64,000 nucleotides of DNA from a virus: positions 1-64,000 of IMG/VR virus record IMGVR_UViG_3300028801_000008; one strand, 5' to 3'. Under the pieces are notes generated by a model that worked only from the letters and a program-made list of their open reading frames with translations, was not told the origin of the DNA and ran no database searches. Shown here piece after piece: positions 24,729 to 34,975 of the stretch (positions are counted from its first letter, which is position 1; the number at the start of each line of letters is the position of its first letter). The position numbers and the translations under genes were made by a program.

Positions 24729-27700
24729 GCGTGCGCTGCTTTGCTTTCTGCTCTTCTTTTGCGCCGCTTTCGCCGTCTCCGCGCAGACTGTGATAAACCC
24801 CGCGTCGCAAATTCGGTGGCCGGCAATCACAGGCACGGTGGATCCGGTGTCGCCATTGTGGACGTGCACCTCGGTCAACTATGGGCAACCGTACACCAAC
24901 ACTGTAAGCAACACGTTATTCGTGTGCTCTTCCGCCGGATGGGTGAATACGGCTGGCGCTGGAACGGCCATTAGCGTCAATGGCTCAGGCCCGCTGTCGT
25001 CACCCGTGAACTTCGCCAACTCGAGCGGCAATGGGGCGATCAACGTCACCAACCCTTCGGGAATCAATGTACTAGAGACTCTGGCGAACCCCTTCTCTCT
25101 CATCAACGGGGTCAATTGCCCCCTGGGTAGTGCCGGATGCGCCATACCTCCCTTCTGCGCTGGCCCAACCTGCGCTAATCTCGACCAGAATAACCCCGGA
25201 TTCAGCGTCGGCGCAGCTCTTACTACGACTGCCTCAATCACCTCGACATCCCTTGTCATTCCAGTAGCGTCCACCGCAGGATGGCCGTCTACGGGATGTG
25301 GATGGACGAACGGAGCGGTGGAGTTTATATGCTGGGATTCGACAACCCCCACGTCGCTTGTATTGAATCAGCTAAGCCTTCGTCGCGGAGGTAACGCATA
25401 CGCGGCTGTGTCTCATCCGATCAACACCAATATTATCGGAGCCGTCTACACACAGGCATCTAGTCCCACGACCCAGCAGAATTTTCAGGTGGCCTCGTCG
25501 GGTCAAGGTGGCTTGTTCAATGGAATCAATCCGGGCGTAACATTCCAGACGTCATTCGGCGGCACGGTTTACATGCCCGACCTGCTCGCAGCAGAGGGGG
25601 GGATATACGCTCCGAATGGAATCGCGTTCCAGCCGGGTGGAGGAAACTTCGTTAATAGCAAGTCGAGCGCTACGTCGCAGTTCGTCACCTGCACGCCCGT
25701 AGGAACGCCCAGTGGGCTGTTCTGTAACGATGAGGGGAACTGGGTTGCGGCGGGTGGCGGATTCTCTTTGACGGCGGGATTTCTCCCCTATGCTGTAACA
25801 TCTTCTACGCTCGGTGACTCGCCCATCGACAACGGAATCACCAACCCAGGCGATGTGACCATATCCCTACCCCTGACCGTGGGTCCCCAAGACAATACTA
25901 ATCAACCATCTCTCTATGTTTACGAAGAGAACTTTGGATCAGGCGGAGAACTTTCTCCGATGTTAGGAGTGCAAGGTGCCGCAGGAGTCCCGTTCAGGAT
26001 AGAGGGAAGCTTGGCGACAAATAGCGCGTGGACGGATGTGGTAAATGGGATTTACATGGGTCCACTTGACGACGAATCCGAAAGCTCTTTCCCAACTGGT
26101 AGTATCTGTTCATCGCAGGCTCAAGTCGGCGGGGGGAATCCTTTTGCTTGCGAAACATTTCTGACCAATACGATCACATTCAACACCGCAGCGGTTAGTG
26201 GTGCGCCCGGCGGCTCCGTTACTTTTCAGAACGCCGGATCTACAATCACCACGATTGTACCTACCGGCCTAGAACTCAACTACCTAACCCCCAGCACCAG
26301 CCCGCTCTGCTATCCCGCAGGCTCTCCTGCGGTGGTAACTAACGTTGGCTGCACGGGCGGTGGACTCTCCGGCCTCACCACGGGATTCTTTCCGATTGCA
26401 ACGTCATCCACGACTGTGGGCAATTCCCTGCTCGACTACAACGTTACAAATCCAGGCTACTTCACGTTTGGAGCGCCGATTCTCGCGGCTACGGGTAGCG
26501 AGGTAAACGGATCGCTAATCTGCACGGCGGCGAACGCGGTATGTCCAGCGACCGCAGGAATAACGTCCGTCATCGGCCCTGTCACGACCGTTACCGGCCC
26601 TTCAATCTCCATCGTTGGAGCCGGGGTAACGCAGACGGGAAGCACCTTCACCATCGGTGGGGGAGGCTCGGGCTGCGCTATCGGAACTTGCGTGAACAAC
26701 GCCGGAACCAGCAATCAGTTCGTCACGCAGTCAACTGGCACGTCCTACGGATTCACCGAAACCAACACGACGCCGAGCAACAGCTTCCAATTCGATCAGA
26801 CGGCGTTCGACAGCTTCAGCCCCGGTCACAATAGCGGTCAGAGTTTCAACGGCAACAGCGACTGGTCGGTGTTTTCGGTTCACCCGGGTTCATTCGAGTC
26901 CGCAACTGCTGGCATCAGTCAGTATGAGGGCTGTCTCTTCGCGCACACCTCCGAGGGCGACACCCACTGCAGCTACGACTACATGTCCGCGGTCATAAAC
27001 TTGGTGAACGCTAATGACGAGGGCGGCTGCTGGAAGTGCGTCCACATCAAGCAAGTGGGCGAACTATTCGGTCCCGTGGTATCTGCCACCTCGGGGGCCA
27101 ATAGTACTACGCTGCTCGTGGTTACCGGGCCATCGCAGGCGGGCGACTGGAGTGAAATGCCCGCTAATTCCAACCAGTTTCCGGTTGGGCTGTTTATGGT
27201 CAATCAGACCACCGGGGTCTCGGGGCCATATACGGTAAGCGTCTACACGCCCAACGTGGACGGAGCCAATGAGTACACCCTAAGTTCGGGTACCGTAACG
27301 CCCTCGACGGCCTATGGAACCATCGCGAGCTGCACGAGTTCGCTCCAAGGAAACTTCGGCGTGTACGGCGCGCAGAACTGCACGATCAACGTCCTCGGTG
27401 GAACGAACGTAGCAGGCTTCGCGACGGGCTCAGATATCTTCCAAGTCGGAACGAAGGAGGAAGAGGACACTGTCACCAGCGTCGGGACACTCGGCGGCGG
27501 AACTCAGACCATCGTGCTTGAATCGCAGTATCCATTCCACACGGGAGACTTTATCGGGCAGGGCGGCCCGGGCGGGCAGGTTCTAGGCCCGAACGGTTCA
27601 ACAGTGGCCACGGTCGATTTCATCGCTGGCGCCATCGACTCCACCCATGTAATCTTCGGGCATTGCGTAAAGGGAAGCTGCGCGGGCAACGGAAACGTCG

Positions 27701-29229
27701 TCAAGCCAAGCGCGAACCTCCTGCCCAACCTGTCGCTCTCACGCAACAGCGGCACGGGCGTGGTGACGGCCACGGCTCCGAACACCAACTTTCCCCCCTA
27801 CTTCTGGCCCGCCGGTTCGACCATCGTCGTCAGCGGGGCGACACCGTCCGACCTGAACGGGACTTTCACCGTCGCTTCGAACACGCTAAACCTCTACAAC
27901 ATCGTCCTCACGTGGACACAGTCCGGAGCGACCGAGACGGGCACCGGAGCCACCATCACGTCGCCACTGCCCCAGATCAAGATGTACGGGGCTGCAATGA
28001 TCTGCGGCACCAACAACGGCACGCAGGGCGACGCTAACCTTTGCACCAACCACGCGACTTGGAACGTGGCTGACTCGGTCGTTGGTTCCTCCTCGTCTGA
28101 GTACGAGGCCCAGGGTGCGACGATACGAATGGCGCAGTATACGGGGATCGACTTCAGCTTTCCCAGCGTCGGTATTACGCTGAATGACATCGGGCCGGTC
28201 GACGTCCTGTATGGGATGCGCGTGCAAAACAATCCGGGAAATGGGGTCGCCAACACTGCGTATGACATCGACGGCTCATACTCCCAATTCATCCATTCGT
28301 ACTTCACGCCAGGCAACAACGGGTGCGTGCTGTGCGTTGTCGACGCGAATCCTAACGGCGGAACCCCGCTCCCGTACTTTATCTTCGACGAGCTGGGCTC
28401 CAACGGCGGCATCCTCTACACCTACTCGGCGAACAGCTACACGTTCGGAAACAACGGCCCCACTGGAACGGTGATAGCCAAGGAGGTGACTGCCACAAGC
28501 GCGGCGAGTTCCTTCGCTGCGGGAACGACCATCGGTGGCATCCTTCCATGCCTGCAGAATGGAACAGATTGTCCGAGCGTAAGTATTCCATGGGCGACCC
28601 CGGGTGCAATCGGATCCACGACGCCGAATAGCGGAGCGTTCACCACTTTGACGGCAACGAGCCTTGCGCTCGGTTCATCACCTCCGACCTGTGGCGCTGG
28701 AGTATCTGGTTGTGGCGCCTTTGCGGAAGCAGGAACGCCCGTTACCGCAGCGGCTGGTGTGGACACTATCCGCGCAGACTCCTCTCACTTGTTCAAGCTG
28801 ACTCTAAACGGCGGGTCGGAATTCACGTCCCTCATGAACTTCTCCACCGTCAATTTGGCCAGCGGCTCGGCTGGAGGAGTCACCGGACTTCTACCGAACG
28901 CGAACATAGCGCACCCATACACCGCCATCTCCAATCCGATCACCTCCGCCGGAGGCGGCAGTGGAACGGGAACGATCACCTGCCTGACGGCGACGTGCAC
29001 GAATCTGCGAGGAACTTACTCTGTCGCGGGTGGCACGTTTGCGACTGGTACGTTCTTGACGTTGGTGTGGCCCACGACTACTACGGCGTACGCTTGCACC
29101 GCTACGCAGAACGGCGGGGCTAGTCTAGGCATCGGGAACTCAGTCGCAACGGCAACAGGCGTCAGCTTCACCAACACCGCCACAATCCTGGGCACCACAG
29201 TAACCATTAACTACCAGTGCCAACCTTAA
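24712..29229 (+). CDS. Giant tail spike / adhesin with N-terminal signal peptide
   Basis: 1505 aa from ATG 24712, with GGAG ~10 bases upstream. Residues 1-23 are a Sec-type signal (basic SKR, then ALLCFLLFFCAAFAVSA and AQT). The rest is Thr/Ser/Gly/Asn-rich and beta-structured, with many Cys, a rarity in phage fibres. Motifs include repeated GxxTG(F/S)FPIATSS units and near the C-terminus a PGAIGSTTPNSGAFTTLTATS linker. Its length and site between fibre and lysis genes mark it as a host-recognition protein. The catalytic activity, if any, is unknown. Confidence 0.75.
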   Translation: MSSTSKRALLCFLLFFCAAFAVSAQTVINPASQIRWPAITGTVDPVSPLWTCTSVNYGQPYTNTVSNTLFVCSSAGWVNTAGAGTAISVNGSGPLSSPVNFANSSGNGAINVTNPSGINVLETLANPFSLINGVNCPLGSAGCAIPPFCAGPTCANLDQNNPGFSVGAALTTTASITSTSLVIPVASTAGWPSTGCGWTNGAVEFICWDSTTPTSLVLNQLSLRRGGNAYAAVSHPINTNIIGAVYTQASSPTTQQNFQVASSGQGGLFNGINPGVTFQTSFGGTVYMPDLLAAEGGIYAPNGIAFQPGGGNFVNSKSSATSQFVTCTPVGTPSGLFCNDEGNWVAAGGGFSLTAGFLPYAVTSSTLGDSPIDNGITNPGDVTISLPLTVGPQDNTNQPSLYVYEENFGSGGELSPMLGVQGAAGVPFRIEGSLATNSAWTDVVNGIYMGPLDDESESSFPTGSICSSQAQVGGGNPFACETFLTNTITFNTAAVSGAPGGSVTFQNAGSTITTIVPTGLELNYLTPSTSPLCYPAGSPAVVTNVGCTGGGLSGLTTGFFPIATSSTTVGNSLLDYNVTNPGYFTFGAPILAATGSEVNGSLICTAANAVCPATAGITSVIGPVTTVTGPSISIVGAGVTQTGSTFTIGGGGSGCAIGTCVNNAGTSNQFVTQSTGTSYGFTETNTTPSNSFQFDQTAFDSFSPGHNSGQSFNGNSDWSVFSVHPGSFESATAGISQYEGCLFAHTSEGDTHCSYDYMSAVINLVNANDEGGCWKCVHIKQVGELFGPVVSATSGANSTTLLVVTGPSQAGDWSEMPANSNQFPVGLFMVNQTTGVSGPYTVSVYTPNVDGANEYTLSSGTVTPSTAYGTIASCTSSLQGNFGVYGAQNCTINVLGGTNVAGFATGSDIFQVGTKEEEDTVTSVGTLGGGTQTIVLESQYPFHTGDFIGQGGPGGQVLGPNGSTVATVDFIAGAIDSTHVIFGHCVKGSCAGNGNVVKPSANLLPNLSLSRNSGTGVVTATAPNTNFPPYFWPAGSTIVVSGATPSDLNGTFTVASNTLNLYNIVLTWTQSGATETGTGATITSPLPQIKMYGAAMICGTNNGTQGDANLCTNHATWNVADSVVGSSSSEYEAQGATIRMAQYTGIDFSFPSVGITLNDIGPVDVLYGMRVQNNPGNGVANTAYDIDGSYSQFIHSYFTPGNNGCVLCVVDANPNGGTPLPYFIFDELGSNGGILYTYSANSYTFGNNGPTGTVIAKEVTATSAASSFAAGTTIGGILPCLQNGTDCPSVSIPWATPGAIGSTTPNSGAFTTLTATSLALGSSPPTCGAGVSGCGAFAEAGTPVTAAAGVDTIRADSSHLFKLTLNGGSEFTSLMNFSTVNLASGSAGGVTGLLPNANIAHPYTAISNPITSAGGGSGTGTITCLTATCTNLRGTYSVAGGTFATGTFLTLVWPTTTTAYACTATQNGGASLGIGNSVATATGVSFTNTATILGTTVTINYQCQP
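28591..28827 (+). repeat. Shared spike linker module, copy in the giant spike
   Basis: Encodes about 79 residues beginning WATPGAIGSTTPNSGAF and continuing through a GVDTIRAD core. A homologous unit starts the next spike at 29456. Confidence 0.6.
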
Positions 29230-29239
29230 GGTGAAACCG

Positions 29240-32053
29240 ATGACTATGAGAAAGCTTCTCTTCTTGCTGGGGCTGCTCTTTGCGGCAGCTCCAGCCGTCG
29301 TTTCTGCGCAGACCAACCTGCAGCCTGTGCAGTATCAAAACTACACGCCTACCGGCGCGTGCACGCAGCCAAATTGGCTCGTCGTTACGGTCAATGTTGG
29401 AACGTTTCAGTGCATCAACGGCGCGTGGGTTCAACTCGGTAGCGGCACGGTAAACTGGGCATCACCCGGCGCGATCGGCACCGGCACGCCTAACTCTGGC
29501 ATATTCACGTCCCTAGCAGCCACGGGTGGCCTAGCTCTGGGAACCACACCACCTACATCCTGTTCGCACACCACTGGATGCGCTGCGTTTGGTGAATCCG
29601 TCACGTCAGGAGCACCCACCGCGGGCGTCGACTACATTCGAGCAGACGCCACCACGCACAGCTTTCTTCAATCACTGAATGGCGGCGCGGAGACGCCTTT
29701 AAGCATTGGATTGACTAGCTTTACCGTGGCCAATCTTTCGCCGCTGTTTACGGCGGCCTTGGGGGCTAATCCGACTACGGCACCAGCCCTGGCATTTACG
29801 CTCAGCAATGCGTCCGGGAGCACACTGTTCGGCAACTGCACAGGCTCTACAGCGGCACCGAGTTACTGTGCGCTTACGGTGGCCATGCTGCCAACAGGAA
29901 TACCGAATAGCAACCTAGCGACTCCCTTTGTGCAACTCTCTGGCGATGCAACCAGCACCTCTACAGGCGGAGCCACTACAGTAAAGGGAATCAACGGCAC
30001 GCTGCTGTCTGGGTTGGGGACTGGGTTGCTTTGGAATACAACTTCTACCGGAGTGCCGTCCATTGCAACAGCCGCGCAGGTGCTTGGATCGTTCAGCACT
30101 AATGTCGTCTATGCATCCAAGATCATCGGCGTGACTCCCGGAGTTGCAGTAGTGCCGGGAAGTTCAGCAACCGGAACCGTCGACTCGGCAGGGCCAATCA
30201 ATTCCACCCTCGCTTCGGGGAACATCCACTTGATGATGGATACTGGGGTTGCTCTGAGCACATCTTTAGTCGTTGGATCGAATACATGGATTGAATGTAC
30301 GTCCCCTCAGTACGGATTCATCATGCAGGCGGCGGCGAACGTTCCGGTTATCGTCAATGCCCATCAGAACGCCCCGACTACTACGAGCGGAACGGGTGGT
30401 TATTTAGTCTCGAACCAGACCGATTCCAATATCCGAATCACGGGTTGCACGCTAAATGCGAACTCGCTTCAAGCGGTGACAGGCAGTGGCAACGGACAAG
30501 GAACGGCGCACACCACAAACGGGTCGAATCTTTGGATCTTCGGCGTCCAACTGCTCAGTGTAAATGGCGTCGTCATGGACTATGACGAAATCTATGACTC
30601 AGGCACGTACAGCGCGATGTTCTCGAACGATTCGAACGTTTGGCTGAACCACAATTATCTACATCAGATCGTTCCGATGGTTCTCAAGAAGAACACGGAT
30701 GGCTTTCACTTCACCGGCCCTGACTCTAATATCTACGAGAGCGAAAATGTCATCGTGTCTGGAGACGACGCCTTAGCTTGGAATCCCGACGACGGGAACG
30801 AGACCTGCTCGACGTGCTATCCAACTGCCATTCACTTTGGATGGATTCAGCATGTGTTCGCAGATAACAACTTGATCGACGGGGCCGCTGCCGGGCCTCT
30901 TGTCTACAGCAGCACCGAACTCGCCGATGATATTCATATCAACAATACGAGCGGGACAGTGCTTGGCAACGACATAGAGATTGCCAAGTTCACGACGGGG
31001 AACGGAAATGTTGGATCGGTGCATATCCACCAACACACATCCCAGTCCAACGGCTCTCAAAATCCATATTCTCAGCCTTATCTCGGCTACTATATCAATG
31101 CGAATTACAAACTAATCGACATCGATGGGCCGACCCTGGTGAATCCAGCGGCTGCCGTTTCTGGCTGGAATTGGATCACGCACAACGTAGTCACTCCGGG
31201 CGTTCTTTCTATTCACAACGCGACCATCAACACGACGGCAACCACAGTTACGGCGAACCTGATTCAAATCACCGGAGGCGCAGCTCCGCAGATTCAACTT
31301 GGTGGAATCAACTGGGAGGACATCAACACTGGAGCCGCAGCGGTGCTTGGTGGGAGCGTAGTACCGACAAGCCTCACGGCTTCGAATTGCAGCCTACCGG
31401 GTGCTGGACGACTTCTTGCCGGAGGCTTCGCCCCGACCTACCAGAACGGCGATTGCTTCACCAACCTATACCCCGGCGGTGCGACAGTCTACGTAAACAC
31501 GATATTCAACGAAGCTGGATCAGGTACGTTGCTTGCAGGAACTGTTCCTGCTACCTGTACGGCGGGCAGCGGCTGCACATGGGCTTTGACAGGTGGACAA
31601 GACTTCGCTTATGCATCCGGCGGTGGCGTGTCCATCTCGGTACCCAACACCACCGGCAACGAAGACCTAATCAACACCGGCCAGACAAACGAAACGATTC
31701 GTTTCAATCTAGCCACTTGCACTGGGACTTCCACTTCCGCTGTGTGCCAGATTGGAGTGCGCTGGACTAACTCCTCCAACTTCACCGCCATCAATATATT
31801 GGCAACGACCGGGGCTTACCAAATCTACGATGTGGTGAGCGGAACCGCGAACCTAAAATACACCAGCGCCACAGGTACTGGAACTGGCAACTACACCATT
31901 ACACTTTCCAGCACAAGCATCACAGTTGCAGGCCCACAGGCCACAAGCCCTGCCGAGACCATTGCAAACACCGGGACTGACATGGGCATCACGATGCAGG
32001 GATCGACAGCTACCGGCATGAAGCTGTCATCCATGTCGGCAAAGAGCTTCTAA
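29240..32053 (+). CDS. Signal-peptide-bearing beta-helix spike with GH28-like (polygalacturonase-type) active site
   Basis: 937 aa from ATG 29240 (AAGG 8 bases upstream; an upstream GTG at 29231 is less likely). Residues 1-25 form a signal peptide (RKLLFLLGLLFAAAPAVVSA). A parallel beta-helix follows at ~300-650, carrying GH28-like catalytic blocks NTDGFHF and SGDDALAWN (the paired Asp residues), which hydrolyse uronic or other polysaccharides. The C-terminal ~200 residues resemble a carbohydrate-binding beta-sandwich. Likely a capsule or slime depolymerase. Confidence 0.75.
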   Translation: MTMRKLLFLLGLLFAAAPAVVSAQTNLQPVQYQNYTPTGACTQPNWLVVTVNVGTFQCINGAWVQLGSGTVNWASPGAIGTGTPNSGIFTSLAATGGLALGTTPPTSCSHTTGCAAFGESVTSGAPTAGVDYIRADATTHSFLQSLNGGAETPLSIGLTSFTVANLSPLFTAALGANPTTAPALAFTLSNASGSTLFGNCTGSTAAPSYCALTVAMLPTGIPNSNLATPFVQLSGDATSTSTGGATTVKGINGTLLSGLGTGLLWNTTSTGVPSIATAAQVLGSFSTNVVYASKIIGVTPGVAVVPGSSATGTVDSAGPINSTLASGNIHLMMDTGVALSTSLVVGSNTWIECTSPQYGFIMQAAANVPVIVNAHQNAPTTTSGTGGYLVSNQTDSNIRITGCTLNANSLQAVTGSGNGQGTAHTTNGSNLWIFGVQLLSVNGVVMDYDEIYDSGTYSAMFSNDSNVWLNHNYLHQIVPMVLKKNTDGFHFTGPDSNIYESENVIVSGDDALAWNPDDGNETCSTCYPTAIHFGWIQHVFADNNLIDGAAAGPLVYSSTELADDIHINNTSGTVLGNDIEIAKFTTGNGNVGSVHIHQHTSQSNGSQNPYSQPYLGYYINANYKLIDIDGPTLVNPAAAVSGWNWITHNVVTPGVLSIHNATINTTATTVTANLIQITGGAAPQIQLGGINWEDINTGAAAVLGGSVVPTSLTASNCSLPGAGRLLAGGFAPTYQNGDCFTNLYPGGATVYVNTIFNEAGSGTLLAGTVPATCTAGSGCTWALTGGQDFAYASGGGVSISVPNTTGNEDLINTGQTNETIRFNLATCTGTSTSAVCQIGVRWTNSSNFTAINILATTGAYQIYDVVSGTANLKYTSATGTGTGNYTITLSSTSITVAGPQATSPAETIANTGTDMGITMQGSTATGMKLSSMSAKSF
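29456..29697 (+). repeat. Shared spike linker module, copy in the GH28-like spike
   Basis: About 80 residues beginning WASPGAIGTGTPNSGIF and continuing through GVDYIRAD, homologous to the C-terminal region of the preceding spike. Confidence 0.6.
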
Positions 32054-34215
32054 TGAGACTCCTACTCCTATCTACGCTGCTTCTGATGTGCTCGGCCCCC
32101 GCGTGGGGCACGACTTGGTTCGTCCGCCCTGGCGGCGGAACGAGGTACTCGACCTCGGTGACCGCAGGCCAGTGCAACGGGCAGGCGGACGCCGATTATC
32201 CTGGCACGGGCACAGATCAGCCATGCGCCTACAACGACATCCGATACCTATGGAGCGACAACAGCGGGAGCAACCCGGCATGGGTCATCGCTGGCGGGGA
32301 TACGGTAGTCATCCGTGGATGTCACGCGCTCGCGGGGCAAACAAACCCATCGAATCCCAACTGCCGGCTGGGCTACGACAACGCGTTGAACGGCAATCCG
32401 CCCAACCAATGGTGCGGTTCCGGCAACGGTAACACAGGGTGCTTCAACCCCCCAATCCCAGCGGGAACCTCGGGAGCGCACACGAAGATCCTCGGAGGCT
32501 GCGCGTACGGGACCTACACATGCACGCCAATCAACAACAACTACCCCTATGGCGCTACCAATGAGACACAGTTGTTCGGGGGCTTCGGGCTTGTCTTCAC
32601 GTTCAACCTGCAATCGACGCAGCATGTGGACATCCAGGGCATCGAGTTGACGACGCACAACGGCGTCTGCACCTACCAGACGGGTTCCCCGGCCTATCCG
32701 CGCGGCTGCTCCAACAGCCCTCCCTACGACGACTACGCGGTGACGGGCTTCATCTTCAACAATCAGTCTGCGGACATCAACCTTCAGGATGTCTATGTTC
32801 ACGGATTTACGGCCTCGGGACTGTTCGGACCTATTGGCGGAACGATCAATTTAACTAGGGTTTTCTCTGGCTTCAACGCATTTGCTGGATGGAATTTCGA
32901 CGATGCCAACCTCTTTAATAACAACAGCACACAATATTCCATAGACAGTAGCAATAACGTAACTATAATTGCTCCCGCAGGCACGCCAAACCCTACAAAT
33001 GGCTTGAATCCAGGAATGATCGTAACCCTCTCCGCCTTTGGAACCTCAACGTTCCTAAACGGTCAAGTGATCTCTATAACTTCTGTTACTTCAACACAGT
33101 TCACTGGTCCCCTCCAAACACCTCATGCCGCTGTGGGTCTCACCACAGAGAGCGGTCATTGGATCAACAATTCTACCCCTGACTATCCAGGGTCAAGCAT
33201 CAACGCACAGTACGTGACGCAAATCTTCAATGGCTGCTACGAGCAGTATCCCATCACCAATACCTACCCGGCGCAGGTCTGCTACGACACCAACTCAGCA
33301 GGCTTTGGAGATAGTTGGAGCGGGCAGAACACGCCCTTGGTCTCGTTCACCTGCAACTATTGCGTGGACGACTACAACACGAAGGACGGCTTCATTGGCC
33401 CACACGTCGAGACCGCGAACATCACGATCACCAACTCCGTTGCAATTGGCAACATGGGATCGAACTGGAAGTGGGGCGGGGACGACTCGGTGGTCAACAC
33501 GACCCTATTCGAGAACAACCTCACGGTCAATAACTGTTCAAGGATGAGCGCGTCCATCACCGGAGCTCCGTCAACCTACAACCAGTACCTGACGGGCTTC
33601 TGCCGCGCTGGCGGCAACGGCATGGCCTCGGTGATCCCAACGGGCTCGACCTGGAACCTGATCAACAACACATTCATCACGGCTCAGCAGATAGCCATAT
33701 TCGTGGCCTGCAACGGCGCGGACTCCACCTGCCCATCGACCATCAACTCCACCAACAACGTGTTCCTTGGCTACGTCGATCCGAACAACCCCTACGGTGG
33801 AACCAACGTCCCCACGGTCTACGACTTCACCAACGGGCCGGGAACGGGGCCATCGGGCATCACGCTGAACGTCTCGCACAATGATGAGTTTGGCATGCGG
33901 AGTGGAACATGTCCATCGACTACGAATGGAACGATTTGCGTCAGTCCGCTTCTGTTGAATCAGCCCTCGCAGACGTGGGTGAGCGAAGCGGCTCTGGACG
34001 TGTTCAACCCCCTTGTAGCAAGAAACTCCTTCTACCCAACATCTGGCAGCCCCCTGCTGGCGTCAGACACGACAGGCGGCCCGTCAACCGACTACTACAT
34101 GGTGACCCGGCCAGTACCGGGAGCCATCGGAGCGGTTGAGTACCTTGCACCACCCGCCTTCATAGGCTCCCAGTTTTCCAGCGGCTCGGCATTCAGCAAA
34201 GGAACTTCATTCTAA
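32053..34215 (+). CDS. Signal-peptide-bearing right-handed beta-helix spike
   Basis: 720 aa, TAATG overlap with the previous gene. Residues 1-19 are a signal peptide (LLLLSTLLLMCSAPAWG). It then opens TTWFVRPGGGTRYS, the start of many secreted beta-helix proteins of soil bacteria. Recurrent Asn-rich turns (NITITNSVAIGN, TLFENNLTVNN) make a parallel beta-helix. Many Cys pairs suggest disulphides. It ends with a short Ser/Gly tail (SSGSAFSKGTSF). Third consecutive signal-bearing spike; possible depolymerase. Confidence 0.75.
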   Translation: MRLLLLSTLLLMCSAPAWGTTWFVRPGGGTRYSTSVTAGQCNGQADADYPGTGTDQPCAYNDIRYLWSDNSGSNPAWVIAGGDTVVIRGCHALAGQTNPSNPNCRLGYDNALNGNPPNQWCGSGNGNTGCFNPPIPAGTSGAHTKILGGCAYGTYTCTPINNNYPYGATNETQLFGGFGLVFTFNLQSTQHVDIQGIELTTHNGVCTYQTGSPAYPRGCSNSPPYDDYAVTGFIFNNQSADINLQDVYVHGFTASGLFGPIGGTINLTRVFSGFNAFAGWNFDDANLFNNNSTQYSIDSSNNVTIIAPAGTPNPTNGLNPGMIVTLSAFGTSTFLNGQVISITSVTSTQFTGPLQTPHAAVGLTTESGHWINNSTPDYPGSSINAQYVTQIFNGCYEQYPITNTYPAQVCYDTNSAGFGDSWSGQNTPLVSFTCNYCVDDYNTKDGFIGPHVETANITITNSVAIGNMGSNWKWGGDDSVVNTTLFENNLTVNNCSRMSASITGAPSTYNQYLTGFCRAGGNGMASVIPTGSTWNLINNTFITAQQIAIFVACNGADSTCPSTINSTNNVFLGYVDPNNPYGGTNVPTVYDFTNGPGTGPSGITLNVSHNDEFGMRSGTCPSTTNGTICVSPLLLNQPSQTWVSEAALDVFNPLVARNSFYPTSGSPLLASDTTGGPSTDYYMVTRPVPGAIGAVEYLAPPAFIGSQFSSGSAFSKGTSF

Positions 34216-34736
34216 TGGCCAACTTCGACGTCAGCTACGCATGGATCATGACTTCGGAAGACCCGACATATCATTACGCCATGGTGCCCGATCCGCCACC
34301 TGGCGCGCACGCCATCTCCGGCATCAACAGTCACTCCTTCCCGTCTGAATTCGCCGCCATAAACGCCGTACCACAAGCAGATCGCGGACCAGCCGTGCGA
34401 AACTTCTATCAGACCAAGTTCTGGAACCAGTGGTACGCGGCGCTGGCTACCGACGACCTAGCCAAGCGAGTATTCGATGAGGCGGTCAACGGCGGACCTG
34501 GTACGGCGGTATTCATGCTGCAGCGCGCCGTCAACACGCTGCTGCCGGAGGATGCTCAGATAAATGTGGATGGCGGTTGGGGCTCGAATACGGTAGGAGC
34601 GGCTAACTACTGCGACCAACCAACCCTGGTAGCAAACTTCATCACGGCGCGCATCACGCACTACAAGGCGATAGCGTCCGGCAACCCAACTCTCGCATCT
34701 GACTTGCCTGAGTGGATAGCGAGGGCAGAACGATGA
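34215..34736 (+). CDS. Endolysin (GH108-type muramidase with peptidoglycan-binding tail)
   Basis: 173 aa, TAATG overlap. The pattern fits glycoside hydrolase 108: ITSEDPTYHY-like start with a candidate catalytic Glu, GAHAISGINSHSFP, a helix VRNFYQTKFWNQWY, and a C-terminal domain (FMLQRAVNTLLPEDAQINVDGGWGSNTVGAAN) typical of the paired PG-binding region. It cleaves the glycan backbone at lysis. No signal peptide, so it needs a holin, encoded two genes on. Confidence 0.8.
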   Translation: MANFDVSYAWIMTSEDPTYHYAMVPDPPPGAHAISGINSHSFPSEFAAINAVPQADRGPAVRNFYQTKFWNQWYAALATDDLAKRVFDEAVNGGPGTAVFMLQRAVNTLLPEDAQINVDGGWGSNTVGAANYCDQPTLVANFITARITHYKAIASGNPTLASDLPEWIARAER

Positions 34737-34975
34737 ACTCACACACGTACGCATTGACCGACCCGGTAGCGCTGGTCGCCAAGCTGCGATCACTGGGCGG
34801 TCCAGCCGTGGATCCCACGCAGCCCACCGGAACGGCCACCGCCGACGGCGTGACGCTGGCATGGTCTGTCACTGCGAAGCAGGTCACCATCATCATAATC
34901 AAGCTGCCGTTCTTCGTCTCAAATGACGAAGTCTGGAGCCACGTAGAGAAAGTACTAGGAGACCCAATCGCATGA
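34733..34975 (+). CDS. Unidentified small protein of the lysis cassette
   Basis: 80 aa, ATGA overlaps at both ends, so it is part of the lysis operon. It has an Ile-rich strand (VTIIIIKLPFF) but no clear membrane helix. Function unknown. Confidence 0.55.
   Translation: MNSHTYALTDPVALVAKLRSLGGPAVDPTQPTGTATADGVTLAWSVTAKQVTIIIIKLPFFVSNDEVWSHVEKVLGDPIA

Noticed and set aside
24712-34215. Prophage or host-chromosome origin of the window because of signal-peptide spike genes
   Set aside because: Flanking genes on both sides are dense phage genes with phage-type overlaps, and no integration or host gene was recognised.
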